A DNA stretch of 64,000 nt from contig NZ_CP014646.1 in NCBI RefSeq assembly GCF_001051995.2, positions 2,170,001-2,234,000 on the forward strand, in the 5' to 3' direction. The notes under the pieces were generated by a model. The model saw nothing but the letters and a program-made list of their open reading frames with translations, was not told the DNA's origin and searched no databases. Made by a program: the position numbers and the translations under genes. Positions 63,948 through 64,000 of this stretch are shown piece after piece. The stretch is from Thauera humireducens. GTDB taxonomy: Bacteria; Pseudomonadota; Gammaproteobacteria; Burkholderiales; Rhodocyclaceae. Numbering within the stretch: position 1 is the stretch's first letter; the number at the start of each line of letters is the position of its first letter.

Positions 63948-64000
<53 letters not shown>

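Overview
The window is GC-rich chromosomal DNA of a betaproteobacterium, most probably of the order Rhodocyclales (Thauera/Azoarcus type). This is inferred from gene content: an argH next to an AlgZ/AlgR-type pair, PEP-CTERM/exosortase-associated prs genes, a CIRCE-controlled groESL, propionate and acetate assimilation genes, and a 16S-Ile-Ala-23S-5S rRNA operon. No species assignment was computed.

Layout. 1-8445: the end of an unidentified gene, ppc, a LytTR regulator and its kinase transcribed away from argH, then a Ser/Thr kinase fused to a cyclic-nucleotide-binding-like domain and coupled to a fructosamine-kinase-family gene. 8664-11459: a compact four-gene cassette (secreted Tat-like protein, PqqD-like protein, HPr-kinase-like ATPase, nucleotidyltransferase-family protein). 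11524-15191: leftward housekeeping genes grxD, prmC, prfA and hemA.

15351-21930: a 6.6-kb integrative element inserted at the 3' half of tRNA-Phe and bounded by 46-bp direct repeats. It carries a tyrosine integrase beside the tRNA, a probable HUH-type replication initiator, a small overlapping ORF, a second catalytic-domain-only recombinase, and a DarT/DarG toxin-antitoxin pair. The toxin has an N-terminal membrane segment. Several small genes of unknown function complete it. It is visibly more AT-rich than the chromosome around it.

22131-28621: two OmpR-type two-component systems flank actP-yjcH, the acetate symporter unit. 29012-31004: groESL with a perfect CIRCE and a good sigma-70 promoter. 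31177-37251: a secreted glycosidase-like protein, a frameshifted Lon-like protease, a glycine-zipper protein and an SLC13-type transporter. 37365-41562: a probable acuI / degenerate-GGDEF regulator / prpE operon for C3 metabolism. 41725-48395: HDOD protein, LemA, a GIDE-domain protein with an EF-hand-like loop, Uup ABC-F ATPase, a membrane 'site-specific recombinase' family protein, then tRNA-Arg(CCT).

48518-59342, all leftward: a trypsin-like protease, a Sel1/lytic transglycosylase, a UDP-HexNAc dehydrogenase, and the PEP-CTERM-associated prsT-prsR-prsK genes preceded by an exosortase-linked sugar transferase that has a candidate sigma-54 promoter. This group fits regulated exopolysaccharide production coupled to protein export. 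59742-60191: a PhaJ-type hydratase. 60329-64000: an rRNA operon on the minus strand (5S, 23S, tRNA-Ala, tRNA-Ile and the 3' end of 16S).

The most notable items are the DarTG-bearing element, the HPr-kinase/PqqD cassette and the Lon-like gene broken by what looks like a 10-bp deletion between short repeats.
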